A DNA stretch of 56,008 nt from an uncultured Bacilli bacterium (GTDB lineage Bacteria > Bacillota_I > Bacilli_A > RF39 > UBA660), in the NCBI GenBank assembly GCA_910586425.1, contig CAJUHL010000007.1, positions 1-56,008 of the forward strand, given 5' to 3'. The notes under the pieces were generated by a model, which was not told the origin of the DNA, made no database searches, and worked only from the letters and a program-made list of their open reading frames with translations. The translations under genes were made by a program, and so were the position numbers. This document shows, piece after piece, positions 17,335 to 25,416 of this stretch (the first letter of the stretch is position 1; each line of letters starts with the position of its first letter).

Positions 17335-18688
17335 GATTACATCTCAATTCTTTCTTTATGATTGCTTCAAAATGAGCATTTAAATTATGGCGCGTATTAT
17401 AATCGAGTTCAGGATTATCTTCTAAACAAAGAGGATAATGTGTTTGGTAATACATTAATAAATAAGGAAGTGTCTTTTCCTTCCATCGATGAATGGTAAT
17501 ACTAACTGCATACCTCACTTCTCTAATGGTTCCAATACAATCAAACGGTTTTGTCTTTGCATATCCCAACAATTGTAAGAAAATTGGTAGTAAATCTTCT
17601 TTTTCCAATAAATTGGTTCCAAATATTTCAACCAATTCCGTTTGTGTTAAGTAAGGGCTCAATATAATGTATACAAATAAACATTTAGGGCACTCACCGC
17701 ACCAATGCCATGGTTCTTTTTTGCTACCTAAATTACAACTTTTAAAAATTGGATGGTATTTTTGATAAGTTGAGAATAGACTCCCTATCTGCAACTCATT
17801 GAGTGGTCTCAATAAACTAAAATACTCAATTTCAATTTGAAAATATTTTTTGGTATATGCATTAAAATCAGCTTCAAATTCATAGGATTTGGAATATTGA
17901 TGATTTACATTTGTTCCCACTACAGTCGTTTCATTTGCACTTGACTCATTTGAAAGGATAATATATTTTTTTTGATTTAAGTAAGCAACGATATAGGTTA
18001 AAAAGGCAAGTAAAGCACTAAAAGGCGTATGTCCATTTAAAAAGCCTTGTTGATTCAGTTCTATTAATTTCTGATCCAATTTGCGAGTAACTGTTATCAA
18101 TTTTTCGTCTGTATAGTTTCCAGCTTGTGCACACGCAAGTGTAATGGTTTTTGGATTTAAGATAAAACATGTATTGTTTTCATATTCTTCTTTTAATAAT
18201 TCCATACTAACGACGGAATCTTTTCCACCACCAATTGGGATTAGGTTTCCAATTCCTTGATACTCTAATCCCAAGATTGTCGTTTTTTGAGCCTTGCAAA
18301 CAATCTGCATCAATTCTTCTTTTGGAATATCAATCCCATTGCAATATAAAAACTCCCCTAGTCCTTCATAATATAATTTTTGAAACCAATCCATTTGGGC
18401 TTTATCTAAATATCCAGCTTCAATCACCACATTAGGGCTACAAGTACATTTGAAATAACTAATCAATTCTACCATTCCCAAATGAAATATTAAATACTCA
18501 AAAAAGTCATAATTTGAGACTGTTTTCTTTGGAATTTCTAAAATTGGATGAAAACTAGTCAAATTTGGTATTTCAAATTCATAGGTAATTTTATAAACCT
18601 TTTCCAATTCTTCTATTTTATAATTGCGATAAATAAAGGTTGGATATTCTTTTCTTAATTTTAAAAATTGTTGATACTTATTTTCCAT
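17300..18688 (-). CDS. murL: UDP-MurNAc-L-Ala-L-Glu epimerase MurL
   Basis: MurL converts the terminal L-Glu of UDP-MurNAc-L-Ala-L-Glu to D-Glu in an ATP-dependent reaction. The 462-residue protein has an N-terminal domain, then the PP-loop-like IPIGGGKDSVVSMELL (GGGKDS at residues 153-158). SNESSANETTV, NHQYSKSYEFE and a Cys set HWCGECPKC follow, the pattern I associate with MurL. AAGGAG precedes the start. The overlap with murD strongly supports the assignment. Other uses of a PP-loop, such as thiolation or amidation, are less likely given this neighbour. Confidence 0.85.
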   Translation of the reverse strand: MENKYQQFLKLRKEYPTFIYRNYKIEELEKVYKITYEFEIPNLTSFHPILEIPKKTVSNYDFFEYLIFHLGMVELISYFKCTCSPNVVIEAGYLDKAQMDWFQKLYYEGLGEFLYCNGIDIPKEELMQIVCKAQKTTILGLEYQGIGNLIPIGGGKDSVVSMELLKEEYENNTCFILNPKTITLACAQAGNYTDEKLITVTRKLDQKLIELNQQGFLNGHTPFSALLAFLTYIVAYLNQKKYIILSNESSANETTVVGTNVNHQYSKSYEFEADFNAYTKKYFQIEIEYFSLLRPLNELQIGSLFSTYQKYHPIFKSCNLGSKKEPWHWCGECPKCLFVYIILSPYLTQTELVEIFGTNLLEKEDLLPIFLQLLGYAKTKPFDCIGTIREVRYAVSITIHRWKEKTLPYLLMYYQTHYPLCLEDNPELDYNTRHNLNAHFEAIIKKELRCNHDTRNNRTIKK

Positions 18689-18861
18689 AACGAATCTCCT
18701 TATTCATTATATACATTATAACACCATTTTAATTTTATGTGAATGGTATCTAAAAATGAATTCATGTGAAAAATATTTATTTGATGGCATTCATTTGATT
18801 TCCTCATAAGGTAATTCTTTGAATCAATTGTAATAAAACGTTTTTGAAATAAATAATTGGT

Positions 18862-18904
18862 CTAAAGAAAACACAGACTATTTTCTTTTATCTATCTGTG
18901 TTTT
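18862..18904 (-). terminator. rnf operon terminator
   Basis: A 10-bp stem AAAACACAGA/TCTGTGTTTT (18868-18877 with 18895-18904), loop 17, is followed by TTTCTTTAG on the minus strand. It overlaps the end of the last rnf gene. Confidence 0.75.
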
Positions 18905-19141
18905 TACCATTTGTTCCATTTTTTCTAAATTTTCGCCCTTTAACAATTTGCATTTTTTGTAGCACATAAGATCTTGATTCATCGCATCACTCATTCCTCT
19001 ACAACTTCCAAAGCCACAAACACCACAATTATATCCAGGTAAATATTTTAGATAATCTTGTTTGTCTGTTTTATCATAAATAATAACTAATAAAAGACTT
19101 AAAAGGAAAGCAAGCAACGTCATAATCAGAATTCCTATCAT
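18878..19141 (-). CDS. rnfB: Truncated RnfB-like Fe-S subunit
   Basis: RnfB normally feeds electrons from ferredoxin into the Rnf complex and carries a membrane helix, a 4Fe-4S domain and two or more ferredoxin modules. This 87-residue version keeps only the helix (residues 3-22) and the first Fe-S domain: PGYNCGVCGFGSC (C39, C42, C47) with C60 and C64. No ferredoxin part follows in any frame; a terminator does. Its start overlaps the Cys-rich micro-ORF by four bases, so it is translated as part of the rnf operon. The position after rnfA is the normal place of rnfB. Confidence 0.85.
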   Translation of the reverse strand: MIGILIMTLLAFLLSLLLVIIYDKTDKQDYLKYLPGYNCGVCGFGSCRGMSDAMNQDLMCYKKCKLLKGENLEKMEQMVKTQIDKRK

Positions 19142-19251
19142 CGTTTTTTCTCCTTACATTTTTCACATAATATACATCCATTACATTTATTTTTTTTCAT
19201 AAGAATTAAATATAGAATAATCAAACCAACTATTATAAAATATGCAATCAT
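19138..19251 (-). CDS. Cys-rich membrane micro-protein in the rnf operon
   Basis: This 37-residue protein has an N-terminal membrane helix (AYFIIVGLIILYLIL), then KKNKCNGCILCEKCKEKKR, a CxxCxxCxxC motif that could hold an Fe-S cluster or a metal. It starts in an ATGA overlap with rnfA and ends in a 4-base overlap with the rnfB-like gene, so translation is coupled to both. It resembles half of a ferredoxin site, and it may replace part of the missing RnfB. The longer frame from 19326 is a reading into rnfA and is not used. Confidence 0.7.
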   Translation of the reverse strand: MIAYFIIVGLIILYLILMKKNKCNGCILCEKCKEKKR

Positions 19252-19817
19252 ATAACTAAATACCTTGCAAACAAAAGAGCCATAATGGATGCGGTGACAA
19301 GGGCGATTGGATATCCCTTGAAGCAAGTGGGAATATTTCTTTTTTCCAATGCTTCACGGATGGTTGCGAAGATATAAATTACGATAGTAAATCCTAAACT
19401 AGAACCAATACTAAATACTAATACTTCTAACAAAGAATAGTGATTGGAAATATTCAATAATAAAACACCCAATACTGCACAATTTGTTGTAATCAAAGGA
19501 AGATATATTCCTAAACTTTGATGTAATTTTGGATTTCCTTTATGGATTATCATCTCCATTATTTGTACCATACAAGCAACAATTAAAACAAAAGAAAGTG
19601 TTTTTAAATATACGGTATCCGTTGGAACCAAAACGTAATAATATAAAAGATATGTCATGATAGCAGATAATGTAATTACAAGTGTGACTGCTATCCCCAT
19701 TCCTAGTGCACTTTTTTCTTTGCTAGAAGTTCCAATAAAAGGACAGATTCCCAAAAATTTCATCAAGACAATATTTTCAGTCAAAATACTCGCAAGCAAT
19801 AAACTAATTAGATTCAT
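19248..19817 (-). CDS. rnfA: Rnf complex subunit RnfA
   Basis: RnfA is one of two homologous six-helix subunits that form the ion path of the Rnf ferredoxin:NAD oxidoreductase. The 189-residue protein shows NIVLMKFLGICPFIGTS and TNCAVLGVLLLN, each with a Cys in the family's conserved place (the Cys pair that binds a cluster within the membrane in the A/E pair). Strong AAAGGAGG places the start at 19817; a frame from 19841 is longer but lacks a site. It overlaps rnfE by 14 bases. Confidence 0.95.
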   Translation of the reverse strand: MNLISLLLASILTENIVLMKFLGICPFIGTSSKEKSALGMGIAVTLVITLSAIMTYLLYYYVLVPTDTVYLKTLSFVLIVACMVQIMEMIIHKGNPKLHQSLGIYLPLITTNCAVLGVLLLNISNHYSLLEVLVFSIGSSLGFTIVIYIFATIREALEKRNIPTCFKGYPIALVTASIMALLFARYLVI

Positions 19818-20442
19818 GTTTACCTCCTTTATGAATGGCATTGAAAATAGCCATTAAAATGCCCAATGTCAGAAAGGCACCTGCTGGAGATATTAGAAAA
19901 GACATGGGTATGAGTTCATTTTCTGGAAATACACGGTAAATGGCACGATAGCCTGTTATGGAACTAACAGAATCCATCAATGTAATTGTATTATTTCCTA
20001 GTACTTCTCTAATACTAGCAATTACCATAAGAGCAGCTGTATAGCCAAGTCCAATTCCAACGCCATCTAATGTACTTTCCCATACAGGTTGCTTGGAAGC
20101 AACTGCTAAAGCTCTTCCCAAAATAATACAATTGACAACAATAAGTGGTAAATAAATGCCTAATATATCATAAACATCTCTAGCATAATATTTCAATATC
20201 AATTCTACTATAGTGACCAAAGTAGCAATAATTAAAATATAGACAGGTGTTTTTACGCTATTTGGAATCCATTTGCGAATGATTGAAATCATAAAGTTAG
20301 AAGCAATCAATATGATAGTTACACAAATACCCATAAGGTATGCATTTTCAAATTTGGTTGTAATTGCTAATGTAGAACACAATCCCAGTAGTAAAACAAA
20401 TACAGGATTTTCATGGATAATTCCGTTTTTAATATGCTTCAT
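19804..20442 (-). CDS. rnfE: Rnf complex subunit RnfE
   Basis: RnfE is the partner of RnfA in the membrane ion channel. The 212-residue protein has six predicted helices and the conserved NPVFVLLLGLCSTLAIT and VNCIILGRA segments, each with one Cys as in RnfA. AAAGGAGG lies before MKHIKNG. It follows the 32-residue micro-ORF by 13 bases and overlaps rnfA. Confidence 0.95.
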   Translation of the reverse strand: MKHIKNGIIHENPVFVLLLGLCSTLAITTKFENAYLMGICVTIILIASNFMISIIRKWIPNSVKTPVYILIIATLVTIVELILKYYARDVYDILGIYLPLIVVNCIILGRALAVASKQPVWESTLDGVGIGLGYTAALMVIASIREVLGNNTITLMDSVSSITGYRAIYRVFPENELIPMSFLISPAGAFLTLGILMAIFNAIHKGGKHESN

Positions 20443-20455
20443 AAAATGCCTCCTT

Positions 20456-20554
20456 TTATACACCAATCCAAGTCATTACCAAATACAAAATAAATGTACA
20501 AACAAATGTGGTAATCGTTAGTGCTAATATACCTTGTAATTTTTTATTTTTCAT
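20456..20554 (-). CDS. 32-residue single-helix micro-protein in the rnf operon
   Basis: The frame encodes MKNKKLQGILALTITTFVCT and then a hydrophobic tail ending MTWIGV. That is one basic end plus one membrane helix. GAGGA lies five bases before the ATG, within the end of the rnfD-G fusion (11-base overlap), and RnfE's ribosome site follows the stop directly. The fit between two rnf genes with proper signals suggests that it is translated. It has no recognisable family. It could be a remnant of a separate RnfG anchor or a small accessory subunit. Confidence 0.6.
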   Translation of the reverse strand: MKNKKLQGILALTITTFVCTFILYLVMTWIGV

Positions 20555-21989
20555 AATGTTCCTCGTATTCTTGTAAAGTATGAATTACTAATTTTTTAAG
20601 TGCATTGGAAGAAATAGTCGCTCCACTCACTGTATCCAATTCTGATAATTGATTTTGGTTTTGGATGAGTTTTTGTACATAGTTTTCTTTTTCTACAAGC
20701 GCATAATAACTTGGTGTTTCGTTGTGTTCTAATACTTTCAAATTGGTTATTTTACCATCCTTTATGGCAACTTCACAAGTAATTGGTCCACCATTTCCTT
20801 TTTGTGAAACTTTATAAATCACTTGATTTCCAATTGTTTTTTGTTCTATTACTGTGAAATTCGGATCTACAGCTTCCCCACTTATGGCATAACGTGAATT
20901 AACTACATAAACAGTAAGCCCCAAACCAACTAAAATAATAGCGATTGTAACAACAAGATTTTCTTTTTTTTGACACCCAATCCCTATTTTATCTATGATA
21001 AAATTAAGCATATTCATTGTTAAAATACTCGTTAATACCCCTTCTGGGTAAGATGTCAAATATCGAAAAAGGACAGTGAAAATACCTAAACCAATTCCAT
21101 ATAATATTTGCCCATTTTTGGTTACTGGTGAGGTAACTGGATCAGTTGCCATAAAGATGGCTCCAAAGAAAAGGCCACCACTTAAAATTTGAAAAAGAGG
21201 ATACCAAAGAGATAACCCATTGCTGATTCCAATCAACATGGTGAGAAAAAAGACAGTTCCAATATAACAAATGGGAATGCGCCATTTGATGACATTCTTC
21301 CATGTTAAATAGAAAAAGCCAATGATACATAATATACTACTGGTTTCCCCAACTGCTCCTGGTATCATTCCTGTAAAGAAATTCCATAAACTTCCATAAG
21401 GTTTTACTAATGTTTCATATGTTCCAATTCCTTCTATGGTAGAAGCATTTGATAATGGCGTTGCATGACTGATGGTATCTACTTCATATGCATTGAAATA
21501 CCCGCCATGGCTTACAATCACACCTGCATAAGCTGTTATGATAAATAAACGTCCTATTAAAGCTGGATTGAAAATATTGTTTCCAAATCCTCCATATACT
21601 AATTTTCCAATGATAGTTGCGAAAGCGGCTCCTAATATCAAAATAGGAATTGGTGTGTGAATTGGCAAAACAAGTGCTAGAAAAAGTCCTGGCAAAAGTG
21701 CATATGATGTTTGCATGTATTTTTTTAAATCTGTTTCTTTCTTGTGTAGAAAAAAGCGGGCGTAAATCCATTCTATTAAGTATGTGATTATAGGTGAGAT
21801 AAGTACGAATAAAAGTGGGTAGCATAATCCCCATACGCCTACTTTGTTATGAATATATGGTACCACTCCATTTTTATAGAATTGAAATACTACAATTGGA
21901 AGAAGTGCAATCAATACATGAAACATCATTTTGGATGTTTTTTGTTTACTACGTTCAAATGGTCCATTTTGGATATGATATTCTTTCAT
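20544..21989 (-). CDS. rnfDG: RnfD-RnfG fusion
   Basis: RnfD and RnfG carry covalently bound FMN in the Rnf electron path. Here they form one 481-residue protein. Residues about 1-335 are RnfD: many helices, GGFGNNIFNPALIGR, the FMN-threonine region ISHATPL in place of the usual SGAT, and MATDPVTSPVTKNGQ. Residues about 345-481 are the RnfG FMN-binding domain with TVSGATISSNAL, whose Thr is the expected flavin link. The rnfD helix before the junction serves as the anchor for the G part. The start overlaps rnfC by ATGA. Confidence 0.93.
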   Translation of the reverse strand: MKEYHIQNGPFERSKQKTSKMMFHVLIALLPIVVFQFYKNGVVPYIHNKVGVWGLCYPLLFVLISPIITYLIEWIYARFFLHKKETDLKKYMQTSYALLPGLFLALVLPIHTPIPILILGAAFATIIGKLVYGGFGNNIFNPALIGRLFIITAYAGVIVSHGGYFNAYEVDTISHATPLSNASTIEGIGTYETLVKPYGSLWNFFTGMIPGAVGETSSILCIIGFFYLTWKNVIKWRIPICYIGTVFFLTMLIGISNGLSLWYPLFQILSGGLFFGAIFMATDPVTSPVTKNGQILYGIGLGIFTVLFRYLTSYPEGVLTSILTMNMLNFIIDKIGIGCQKKENLVVTIAIILVGLGLTVYVVNSRYAISGEAVDPNFTVIEQKTIGNQVIYKVSQKGNGGPITCEVAIKDGKITNLKVLEHNETPSYYALVEKENYVQKLIQNQNQLSELDTVSGATISSNALKKLVIHTLQEYEEHYEK

Positions 21990-23260
21990 GATGATACACC
22001 CTTTCTTAATGTTTCTTTGGCTTTTTTAACATATTCCCTTACCTTTATTTTAGCAGGACAAATATAAGAACATAATCCACATTCTACACACTGATTGACA
22101 CGTAATTTTTGTAATGCTTCTTGATTGAGACAGGATTCCTTGATGAAAACAGGTTCAATCCTTGCTGGACAAACTTCTACACATTTTCCACAGTGCATAC
22201 AAGTTTGTTCCATTAAATCCTCTTGTTTTCTTAAAATAACAAGTGCATTCATATCTGCAGTAATTATCACATCATCTGATGGTAGAGTTACGCCCATCAT
22301 AGGTCCTCCAGCAATACACAGTATATCTTTGGCGCGTTTCAGACCCCCAATTTTTTCAATGACTTCATGAGCGGGTGTACCTATTTTTACATGCACATTG
22401 GTGGGTTGTTTTACCATATCTCCTGTTATTGTAATGACCCGTTCTATTAATGGCATTTTGTTTTTCAAGGCCTGATAAATCGCATAGATTGTGGAAATAT
22501 TATTCACTACCACACCAATTTCATTGGGAAGTTTATGATACGTTCTTTTGGTTATATATTGAACCAAATTTTTTTCCCAACCCATTGGATAGGAATTAGG
22601 CACCTCTACTATTTTAATATTAACATAAGTTCCCACTCTCGTTTGAAGAGCTTGCAGCAATTCTTTATTGTTTTTTTTAACAGCAATAATGGCTTTTTGG
22701 ATGTGATTGATTTCCAATATGGCATCAATGGTTTCTAATATTTCTAATGATTTTTGAACGCCTATAGTATAATCAGCTGTGATATAAGGTTCACATTCTA
22801 CTGCATTAACAATTAGAGTATGAATGGGCTGTTCTGTTTGGTATTTGATATAAGTAGGAAAGCCTGCCCCTCCCATTCCAACAATGCCAGCATTTTTTAA
22901 ATTTTCTATGAATTCTTCTTTTGTATATTTGGTAATTTCATTATTTTCTGTTTTTTCTTCCATACGTTCTTTGAAATCATTTTCAATTTTAATACACTTT
23001 ACATAGTGACCGCTATGGTGTAGTTTTTCCTCGAAAGCAACTACAGTCCCACTCACACTTGCAAAAAGAGGGATACTAAGCGGTCCTTTTCTTCGTGCAA
23101 CAATCTCCCCTTTACATACATAGTCATCCTTTTTTACTAATACTGTTATATCAGTATCATTTCCTACAATAAGGGGTATATAAATCCATTTTGGTTTATG
23201 ATAGACTGTAAAATAATTTTTGGACATCTCTTTATTTTGTTTTAGTATTACACCTTTCAT
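21986..23260 (-). CDS. rnfC: Rnf complex subunit RnfC
   Basis: RnfC is the cytosolic subunit that docks NAD(H) and carries FMN and two 4Fe-4S clusters. The 424-residue protein has the glycine-rich GMGGAGFPTYIK (near residue 130), VNAVECEPY, IAGGPMMG, and two cluster motifs CMHCGKCVEVCP and CVECGLCSYICP near residues 360-400. It is first in the operon. TATAAT at 23284-23289 (minus) is a plausible -10, but I see no good -35. Confidence 0.95.
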   Translation of the reverse strand: MKGVILKQNKEMSKNYFTVYHKPKWIYIPLIVGNDTDITVLVKKDDYVCKGEIVARRKGPLSIPLFASVSGTVVAFEEKLHHSGHYVKCIKIENDFKERMEEKTENNEITKYTKEEFIENLKNAGIVGMGGAGFPTYIKYQTEQPIHTLIVNAVECEPYITADYTIGVQKSLEILETIDAILEINHIQKAIIAVKKNNKELLQALQTRVGTYVNIKIVEVPNSYPMGWEKNLVQYITKRTYHKLPNEIGVVVNNISTIYAIYQALKNKMPLIERVITITGDMVKQPTNVHVKIGTPAHEVIEKIGGLKRAKDILCIAGGPMMGVTLPSDDVIITADMNALVILRKQEDLMEQTCMHCGKCVEVCPARIEPVFIKESCLNQEALQKLRVNQCVECGLCSYICPAKIKVREYVKKAKETLRKGVSS

Positions 23261-23305
23261 ATCATCACCCTATTTCTGAATATATTATACAGATATTTTC
23301 TTAAA

Positions 23306-23350
23306 AAAAAAAGAATTATGCTTTTAATTGACAAAAAAGTAATTCTTTTT
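23306..23350 (-). terminator. Terminator of the pilin-like gene
   Basis: An 11-bp stem AAAAAGAATTA/TAATTCTTTTT (23308-23318 with 23340-23350) is followed by a T run on the minus strand. It isolates the pilin-like gene from rnfC. Confidence 0.8.
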
Positions 23351-23354
23351 GATA

Positions 23355-25040
23355 TTATGGAGCTAAAACGATACGAAAAGTAGGTCCACCAGCAGCTCCA
23401 TCATTGACACTAAATACCCAAATATTACCGATTTTACCAGAATTATAGCCTCCACCTCGACCAACCCAAGGATGTGTATTATAAGGACTAAATGAATATG
23501 TACTATACCAACTTGATATATAAGTCTCATAGTTTCCATATTTATACAGTTCAAATGGTCCCATTTCTCCAGTTGCATCGCCCAAGATACGGTTTGTATA
23601 ATTCGTATTTAACGTCGATGTATAGCGATCATAATATTTGCTCCAATTGGCATTGGTAAAAAAGTCTGGATATTGATTTGTGATTCCACTCGCACCACCT
23701 TCTATATTGGCAACACTCGTGTATCCCATTACATTTTCTAATGTACTTCCACTCATATCATATATTCCTGTTTTATTTCCTGTTGTTGAACTCACTTCAG
23801 ATAGTGGATTTCGGTAGTTTACTGTATAGCTTCCATCTATTCCTGGCTCTGTTCCTTCATAACGATTTCCTTCTACACTTCCACCATTCATATTCCATAT
23901 CGTTGCTTCTTCCGTAGCAGAATACCCTGTTATAATGTTACTATTATTGTTTAATCTTATTTTTCCGTTGATTCCGTAAATGGAATGGGATAAATAGGCA
24001 ACGGCTCCCCATTCCGTATTTTTCATCATATGACTATCTAGTTCTCTTTGATATTCATAGCTGGTTTGAAACATATTTCCTACACTTATTTTAGTCCAAC
24101 TATGAACATTGGGTTTGATAATCACTTTAGAAACATCTACGCGATTCTCTTCTGCTTCTTCTTTGGTTGTTGCTCCTTCATACCCTGTTTGAAACTTTCC
24201 TACCCAAAAGCCATTTACATGAAATGATAAAAAGGCAGGGTGTGTCATATAATCCCCAATTTTACAATTGCCAGATTCTCCTGCCAATCTTGGAGTTGTA
24301 CACTCTCCTTCTTGGGTATCTGTTGTATTTTCTAGTCCAAAGTGAATTGCAATACTATGTGTTTTACTATTATTTACACTAGTTAACCCACTATATTCTC
24401 CCATATCCCATAGTTGATAACTATATTTGGGAATCCATACAAAATAACTTTCGATATTTTCTTCTGGAATGATTTCATTGTTTTCATATATAATGCTTTC
24501 ATCTTTTAATATGACGGCATTGGCCCATTCTTTGTTTTCATATTGATACCATTTTTGAGTAATATCCGCTTTTTTTACTGTGGCATCACTTTCTATTACA
24601 ACGGGAATTAGATTTCCTTTTAATACTGGATCTGCTCCATTTAATAATAATTCTTTGTATATTGGAATTTCCACTGGTTTTTCCTCTAAATAAGCATAAT
24701 GAAATGTTTGATCTTGATTCCATGTAATTTCAATATAATGATTTAAGTTTACTTTTTCATTGGTTTGCGGATTTATAATGGTATTTTTCAAATATTTTGA
24801 TGTCACCAATTCTTCTATTTTTACATATACCTTTTGATTGGGAATTTGAAATTCATATGCATCACTTGTTTGGACATATGCTTCCGCTGCTAAATATAAG
24901 TCGTTTAAATATTTTTGATAAGCATTTTCTTTTTGTTTTTTCAATAAACCAGTCAACGATGGAATTGTAATCAACAATATAACAGCGAGGATAGTAAATA
25001 CTCCCAATAACTCAATCATTGTAAAACCTTTTTTTGACAT
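23355..25040 (-). CDS. Pilin-like protein with large lectin/FGE-like C-terminal domain
   Basis: The 561-residue protein begins with a type IV prepilin signal (KKGFTMIELL, cleavage after Gly, Glu at +5) and the usual 25-residue hydrophobic helix. A pseudopilin-like stalk follows (to about residue 150), then a Tyr/Trp/Gly-rich domain. Its parts YFVWIPKYSYQLW, HPAFLSFHVNGFWVGKFQTG, NTEWGAVAYLSHS and the end WVGRGGGYNS ... FRIVL recall the formylglycine-generating-enzyme/C-type lectin fold. It is probably a surface-exposed binding protein. No other pilus genes are nearby. AAGGAGG precedes the start. Confidence 0.75.
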   Translation of the reverse strand: MSKKGFTMIELLGVFTILAVILLITIPSLTGLLKKQKENAYQKYLNDLYLAAEAYVQTSDAYEFQIPNQKVYVKIEELVTSKYLKNTIINPQTNEKVNLNHYIEITWNQDQTFHYAYLEEKPVEIPIYKELLLNGADPVLKGNLIPVVIESDATVKKADITQKWYQYENKEWANAVILKDESIIYENNEIIPEENIESYFVWIPKYSYQLWDMGEYSGLTSVNNSKTHSIAIHFGLENTTDTQEGECTTPRLAGESGNCKIGDYMTHPAFLSFHVNGFWVGKFQTGYEGATTKEEAEENRVDVSKVIIKPNVHSWTKISVGNMFQTSYEYQRELDSHMMKNTEWGAVAYLSHSIYGINGKIRLNNNSNIITGYSATEEATIWNMNGGSVEGNRYEGTEPGIDGSYTVNYRNPLSEVSSTTGNKTGIYDMSGSTLENVMGYTSVANIEGGASGITNQYPDFFTNANWSKYYDRYTSTLNTNYTNRILGDATGEMGPFELYKYGNYETYISSWYSTYSFSPYNTHPWVGRGGGYNSGKIGNIWVFSVNDGAAGGPTFRIVLAP

Positions 25041-25378
25041 ATGATTTCCTCCTTATTCTATTTTCTATGTTATGTCTATAGTATACTCTCTTTTTTTCTT
25101 TTATTCAATCAAAAAAAAATATTGATTAATGGAAGAAACACTTCTTATACCCTTTGTAGAGTCTAGCTCAACAACAGTAAATTCCGTTTCTAAAATTTGT
25201 GGCTTCACTGTAATGTACTTTCATAATAAGTGGATATAGCTATAATAACTTATTTTTTTAATGAGATATTCCCCATTTCATTTTATAGACTCATTACCAT
25301 ATAAATCTTAAGTCTATTGTTTTAAATTGGCTCAAATATGCAATCGTTCTTTATGTTTAAATATGATTACATTTTCAT
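25041..25378. other. Intergenic region, no convincing gene
   Basis: About 340 AT-rich bases lie between the pilin-like gene and the histidine kinase terminator. A minus-strand open stretch (VKPQILETEFTVVELDSTKG and on to a stop near 25103) lacks a ribosome site and may be a relic. I see no RNA gene here. Confidence 0.4.
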
Positions 25379-25380
25379 TA

Positions 25381-25416
25381 AAAAAGGAATTTGTACCGCA
25401 GTATAAATTCCTTTTT
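25381..25416 (-). terminator. Terminator after the histidine kinase
   Basis: A perfect 12-bp stem AAAAAGGAATTT/AAATTCCTTTTT, loop 12, overlaps the stop codon of the kinase gene. Its symmetry allows both directions. Confidence 0.8.

Noticed and set aside
23363..23600. Possible diversity-generating retroelement target at the end of the pilin-like gene
   Set aside because: The C-terminal domain resembles such targets, but I see no reverse transcriptase and no template repeat in the window, and the codons are not unusually rich in AAY.
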